The notes beneath the pieces were generated by a model that was given only the letters and a program-made list of their open reading frames with translations, had not been told where the DNA came from and searched no databases. This document shows positions 17,088 to 21,108 of a DNA stretch of 21,108 nt, piece after piece (position 1 is the first letter of the stretch; the number at the start of each line of letters is the position of its first letter). The position numbers and the translations under genes are program-made. Origin of the DNA: Acanthaster planci (Eukaryota > Echinodermata > Asteroidea > Valvatida > Acanthasteridae); NCBI RefSeq assembly GCF_001949145.1, contig NW_019091463.1:601729-622836 (forward strand). Reading direction: 5' to 3'.

Positions 17088-17145
17088 AATAAAAATCTTG
17101 GTTTGTTTTGTTAAATTGTGTTTTGTTTTCGTGTCTGCGTATTTT
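17088..17145 (+). terminator. Candidate cleavage and polyadenylation site
   Basis: AATAAA at 17088-17093 is followed by a strongly T/G-rich tract (17099-17145, with repeated TTTGTTTTG and TTGTG), the arrangement of signal plus downstream element at animal poly(A) sites. It would end any transcript covering 16830-17082. Confidence 0.35.
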
Positions 17146-17757
17146 ATTGAGTTTTTGTTTTAAAACGTGGAAAAAGCTTATCCTTCTCATATTGATCCTC
17201 CATCGTCCCGAAGTAAGAGGCCCAAACCCCACCCACCGCCACTGGTTGATCGGGGGGGGGGACTCAAAACCATGCCCCCAACCGGGGAGAGAAACTTTCC
17301 TTCAATTAGAAAATAAAGAGGACTATTTTAATTTCCATAACAGTAGCTTGTAAAAGGCCTCAAAGTGTAGCCTCACCCCCCGGAATGGTCATAAAAGGAG
17401 GATACTTAAACTCATTCCTCAAACGTTTGGCGCATCCTGGAAAAAAAGCTACTTCCTTTCCTGAAAAATTTGTTCAGGATCCACTCCTTTGCACACTCCC
17501 TCCCCCCTCCCCTCGGCCCCCACGGGACAGAACAAGACGCGGCATCACACTCTGCTTCACATAAAAACAAAGACGCGTGGCTCATATGTATTTCACAATA
17601 CCGCGTAACCGTAATTAAACAACCCCACAAAGGTCGAGCGTTCGGGTAGGGATTTGTTTTAGTGCGGCTGCTCGTACCGAGGGTCATAGTGCAATTTCGC
17701 TCTCTTGTGCAATGCGTCGGTGAACAGTACTGCACCGCAGGAATCACAGTGGAACAC
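17146..17757. other. Intergenic and presumed promoter region of RNF14-B
   Basis: Contains a poly-G run (17251-17260) and a C-rich stretch near 17500-17520. A 111-codon minus-strand open frame (17412-17747) begins with ATG but has no domain I recognise and is probably chance. No RNA gene was identified. Confidence 0.45.
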
Positions 17758-17798
17758 TATAAAAACAAAGGTCTTCCTGAATTTCGGTAGATCCATTC
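17758..17798 (+). promoter_or_regulatory. Possible TATA box and initiator of RNF14-B
   Basis: TATAAAAA at 17758-17765 precedes TCCATTC (17792-17798), which fits the YYANWYY initiator, with its A at 17795, 37 nt after the first T of the TATA box. The resulting 5' UTR of about 55 nt would reach ATG 17851 without an upstream ATG. Spacing is slightly longer than ideal and there is no experimental support; an acceptor-like GTGCAG near 17810 is an alternative reading. Confidence 0.35.
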
Positions 17799-17850
17799 AC
17801 ATTGTGCAGGCTCCAAAGTACAGCTAACTTTGACTCTATCAAAACGGGAG

Positions 17851-18034
17851 ATGGAGACTGATGACCAGGTTGCCCAGACCGATGAGGTAACAGCCCTGGC
17901 CAGCATCTACGAGGAGAGGATCTTCTTGGCCGATGGAAACAACGGTGGTCATTTTTCGGCGTACTTGGATCTGCCCGAGGAATTTTTCATTGAACTACAC
18001 GAGGCTTCACTGGTTCATCGAACCAGAAAACTTG
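17851..18034 (+). CDS. RNF14: RNF14-B exon 1
   Basis: 184 nt, ends phase 1. Encodes METDDQVAQTDEVTALASIY, then EERIFLADGNNGG and YLDLPEEFFIEL, the first half of the RWD domain. The donor is CTTG|GTTAGT. It serves as the intact reference against which the 4-nt insertion of copy A is seen. Confidence 0.87.
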
Positions 18035-21000
18035 GTTAGTTTATCATGTTTAGTTGAACCCCCGTGCTCTGATGAAAACATCAGGTCTAACCGGTTGGTG
18101 TTGGGGAGGGAATGGTGAATGAAAGGGGAGCTAATTGTTGCTGGATGTTTTGACTGTGTTATGAAATGCAATTAATTAACCTGAACGATGCCAGACTTCA
18201 CTGACTGCATCCAGCAGCACAGAACCATGGAATGACGCCTGACAGTTCGAAGTGGTGAGGAGTCTTTAGCTGATCGGAGGTTGGTCAGAGATCCCCCCTC
18301 CCCCCCCAAAAAGGATGGGGATGATAACTTTTTGGGGCGTTTGTTTTGAAATATGAAGAGAAAAGGGTGATTTGGGGAATACTTTAATTTCCCTTGTTTT
18401 CCCAGAGAATGAGAAAAGCACCGAAATTTATCCCTCTGATCAGAAAGTCCATAAAAGGTTATTACATACAGGAAATCTGATTTTTTACGCCTCCTGGAAA
18501 ACTGGGTGTTGGATCCGCTTTTGTGGGGGTTACGACTTTAGTCCTCCACCCGGTATAGAGGTGAAGCACTCGTGTTAAAATAGCGATATACTGTTGATTT
18601 TCAGCCCTACGCTAGCAAATAGCTGGTATCAAGCAACTTTGCAACGAAACTATTTCAGCTGTTACTGGTTCACACAATCTTCTCCGTCATTTAACCTCGC
18701 TTTACAGTAACCCAGCTATAGTGATAAAGTGGCTGGGATACCGACCCTTTTGCGATTGTGTGAATCTTGGATGCCACTGGTTGAGGTTTAAGTGCGTAGG
18801 GCAGGGCAGGGAATGCTAGCTTTCGAGTAGTTCCAACTGCCATCTTGAAGACTTGCCTTGTTTATGGTGCCTTTTGTTTTTCTTGCAGGTTGTCGATTGG
18901 AGGAGGGGCATGAAGGTAGCTCTCTTCTGCGCATTAACCACTTGCCGCCCATCGTGCTCAACTTCAAGTATCCTGAGGACTATCCATCCAGGTCTGCTCC
19001 TACGTTCACTTTGTCCTGCAAATGGCTGAACGTCGACAAGGTCTGAATACCCTAAAACAGACAGATTTCTCTGAGAGGAATTGCGACCATTTTTCCATAG
19101 ACTCTTATTTGTGGAGATCTGCTTGTTTCACTCAACTTGTGTGAAAGCTTAGTGCAGCTGGTTAATAAAATTTCCCAAAGAGCCTTTTCACTTCTATTTA
19201 GATTTTTCCAAAACGTGTCTTATTTCCTTTTCTCTTTGTTTGCCTGGAAAGGTAGAGCCCAGATCTTTCTTCTTTTGACGCCAACATGACGCGTACTGAG
19301 CACACATTCCTTTCAGTCTCATTTTTCCACGCCACACGTTTGGGCAAATTTTCACATTTCGTCTCTGCGATTTTTTTTTTCAGACTGATTGCTCTGCTCT
19401 GGTCAGCTTTTCATATACTGTCGTTTGAAACACTCACTACAAGTTGCTGTTTCCTTGCTATGCGTTATTTGAAGTAGATAGTCACCTCTGATATTTCATC
19501 ATAGTTTCATCATACATCATTTTCATCATAGTTTCGTCATCAAAGTTTCATCAACTGTCGACAACAGCAGTCGTGGAAGGTGTAGGTAGGTTTACTGACT
19601 TCTTGAAATGTTTCAAAATTTGCAGTTGTCTGAGCTGCGCTCTCATCTGGATCGCATCTGGGATGAGCACCGTGGTGAAGTTATCATCTTCCAGTGGACG
19701 CAGTTCCTTATTGATGACAGTCTTTGGGTCTTGAGAATCCAGTCATCCCTTTCCTTAGGTAGTGCCGCCGTCCAGCTTGCCCAAGGCGACTCCACGGAGC
19801 TCGCAGACACCTCAGGTCCGCATTCAGTTAAGAACAAGTCTGTGAGAGGTGCGGGCCAGCTTCTACAGACGCTGATTGATTACGACATTTCCGAGCGTCG
19901 CAGAGTCTTCGATGAATCGATTCACAGTTGCTCGGTGTGCTTCAGCGAGAAAGCCGGTGTCGATTGTGTCATGTTTCAGAGTTGCAACCACGTGTACTGT
20001 AAGGACTGTGTGAGAGATTACTTCATGGTGCAAATTAAAGCGGGGAACGTGAAGGCTTTGAATTGCCCTGATACAGAGTGTGATTCTGTTGCCATGCCAC
20101 CACAGGTAAAGATTCGATAAGATTACATTAACGATAATTAGAGATATTTAGGGATAATTTGGAAGTTAAAGTGCAGCGATAGAGTATACTGATCGGATTT
20201 CCCAAATTAAAAATCTTTGGTGGAAATGTTGCATCATTATTTGACGTGGTTTTACATGGCGGAATTGATGAACCGCACTCACTTTCATTGTCTGGCATTC
20301 AAACTCCCTTTATACCTCCTTATCGCGGCCTCGCTGAAGTCATATTCTACTCAGTCATATGACAGATTTGTATGAGCTAAATTCATCTGTTAGATTGATT
20401 AAGGCCTGATGAGGATCTTATTAGTTCAGTGAAAAACCTACAGTTGGTTGTGGGAATGGTTGAGGAAATCAGACCAGATAAAGCATCTGTAAGATTGTAA
20501 AGGCTTGTATTTCCTCTGGATAATACAGTCATTTACATCTCGGGGTATGCTTGGGGCTATTCTATGAAAAACACGCTGTTTATATTCTCCATTATCTTCA
20601 AGGTTTACGCCTTGGTTGGCGAGGAGCTATTCGCAACCTACGACCGCCTTCTACTGCAGCGCACCTTGGAAGGAATGGATGACATCGTTTACTGCCCTCG
20701 TTTATCCTGTCAGTGTCCAGTCATGAAAGACGGGGAGTCTTCCCTCGCTGTGTGCTCTGCCTGTGGATATTCTTTCTGTGTCCTTTGCAACAGGGTCTAC
20801 CATGGAGTGTCTCCGTGTGTTGCAAGTGAAGGTGCGCCCCCATCAGAGTTCGGGGAGAAGTGTAAATTGTGGGATGGGGAACAAGCGAATAGTTGGTAAA
20901 AGACAACGTGAGTAATACTTACATGGAGAATGATGAGAGATGACGAACGATGTAGGCCCTGAGTTTGGATGCGTGGGTGTGAAAAGGTGGCGCCGGGCTC

Positions 21001-21108
21001 TGGTGTATATTTGTAAAAGAGTCCCACATCAGCACACAGAGGTCAGCTTGGTTCAACCTGTACACTCTACTGGGCAGTGATCATGTTGACTTCGACGGTC
21101 AAAGAACA
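17851..21108 (+). CDS. RNF14: RNF14-type RBR ubiquitin ligase, copy B (5' part, runs off the window)
   Basis: Exons 17851-18034, 18889-19040, 19626-20105 and 20603-20831 give 348 codons without interruption. They cover the RWD domain (residues about 10-150), a short linker, RING1 (Cys 214, 217, 232, His 234, Cys 237, 240, 259, 264) and the IBR. RING2 with the catalytic cysteine must lie in exons beyond 21108. Same architecture, exon phases and probable function as copy A: a ubiquitin ligase of the RNF14 family, which in mammals works with GCN1 at stalled ribosomes. The frame is intact where copy A is broken (TAC GAG GAG AGG at 17908-17919), so B is the better candidate for the full-length, ribosome-linked function. 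The ATG at 17851 is chosen because it is the first in frame; the open frame reaches 17830 only from a TTG. Confidence 0.88.
18035..18888 (+). other. Intron 1 of RNF14-B
   Basis: 854 nt, phase 1, ending in TTTTTCTTGCAG. It includes a C-rich and A-rich simple tract (18292-18312) and an imperfect inverted repeat, GGTTCACACAATC (18668-18680) with its near complement at 18754-18766. It lacks the dispersed repeat present in intron 1 of copy A. Confidence 0.75.
18889..19040 (+). CDS. RNF14: RNF14-B exon 2
   Basis: 152 nt, phase 1 to 0, the same length as in copy A. Encodes the RWD core, GSSLLRINHLPPIVLNFKYP then EDYPSRSAPTFTLSCKWL. Over 24 codons (from AGCTCTCTT to TATCCATCC) it differs from copy A at only two bases. 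The donor is AAG|GTCTGA. Confidence 0.87.
19041..19625 (+). other. Intron 2 of RNF14-B
   Basis: 585 nt, phase 0, ending CAAAATTTGCAG. It contains the TTTCATCATAG short tandem repeat at 19494-19555. Confidence 0.75.
19494..19555. repeat. Irregular TTTCATCATAG tandem repeat
   Basis: Five imperfect units built on TTTCATCA with variable spacers (TAG, TACATCAT, AAAG). Typical degenerate microsatellite in an intron. Confidence 0.6.
19626..20105 (+). CDS. RNF14: RNF14-B exon 3
   Basis: 480 nt (160 codons), phase 0 to 0. It ends the RWD (RSHLDRIWDEHRGEVIIFQW), has a short linker, then RING1: CSVC, CNHVYCKDC and CPDTEC. The RING1 and RWD parts align closely with copy A; the linker is 31 codons shorter and unrelated at sequence level. 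The donor is CAG|GTAAAG. Confidence 0.88.
20106..20602 (+). other. Intron 3 of RNF14-B
   Basis: 497 nt, phase 0, ending ATCTTCAAG, the same CAAG acceptor as copy A. It has no MITE at the place where copy A carries one, and nothing else was recognised. Confidence 0.75.
20603..20831 (+). CDS. RNF14: RNF14-B exon 4 (IBR)
   Basis: 229 nt, the same length as copy A exon 4. IBR ligands are present: VYCPRLSC, CSAC, FCVLC and YHGVSPC. Ends VASE plus the first base of a split codon; donor GAAG|GTGCGC. From 20832 to the window end I see only the start of intron 4. Confidence 0.86.

Noticed and set aside
17412-17747. 111-codon minus-strand open frame upstream of RNF14-B, also inspected as a possible snRNA locus
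   Set aside because: No domain in the protein; the nucleotide sequence on either strand did not match U1, U2, U4, U5, U6, U11 or U12 landmarks that I know.
1-21108. CRISPR array, operon or prokaryotic defence cluster
   Set aside because: No regularly spaced repeats, no ribosome binding sites, no compact gene strings; the genes are intron-containing animal genes.

Overview
The window looks like nuclear DNA of an invertebrate animal. Genes are interrupted by GT-AG introns of about 0.5 to 1.3 kb, intergenic DNA is AT-rich and crowded with small fold-back repeats, and there is no bacterial gene packing. The palindromic words AGGCCTA and ACATGTA recur throughout. From memory this fits marine deuterostomes such as echinoderms, hemichordates or amphioxus, but the phylum cannot be settled from this sequence alone.

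Layout, all on the + strand: (1) positions 1 to about 1780 hold no gene I can support. (2) Positions 1953-3179 are an uninterrupted reading frame for a protein of about 408 residues with a class I SAM-methyltransferase-like core and one hydrophobic segment at its extreme C-terminus (a tail-anchor architecture). (3) Positions 3180-7468 are intergenic, with several fold-back and dispersed repeats. (4) Positions 7495-13624 hold a complete six-exon gene for an RNF14-type RWD-RING-IBR-RING ubiquitin ligase (copy A). (5) Positions 13625-17757 are intergenic, with a large inverted repeat and a weak candidate terminal exon followed by a good-looking poly(A) site. (6) From 17851 to the window end lie the first four exons of a second RNF14-type gene (copy B); its 3' exons fall outside the window.

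Copies A and B are a tandem duplication. Exons 2 and 4 have identical lengths in both copies (152 and 229 nt), and intron phases are the same at every shared junction. Exon 1 differs by exactly 4 nt (188 against 184): copy A carries TACGTACG where copy B has TACG. This shifts copy A out of frame inside the RWD domain and leads to a stop at 7648-7650, while its RING1, IBR and RING2 modules, including the likely catalytic cysteine, remain intact. In mammals the RNF14 RWD domain is the part that connects to GCN1 and stalled ribosomes. Copy A is therefore an incipient pseudogene, an RBR-only ligase made from another start or splice form, a polymorphic allele, or an assembly error. This is the most informative observation in the window. 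Nothing here looks like a wholly new multi-gene system.
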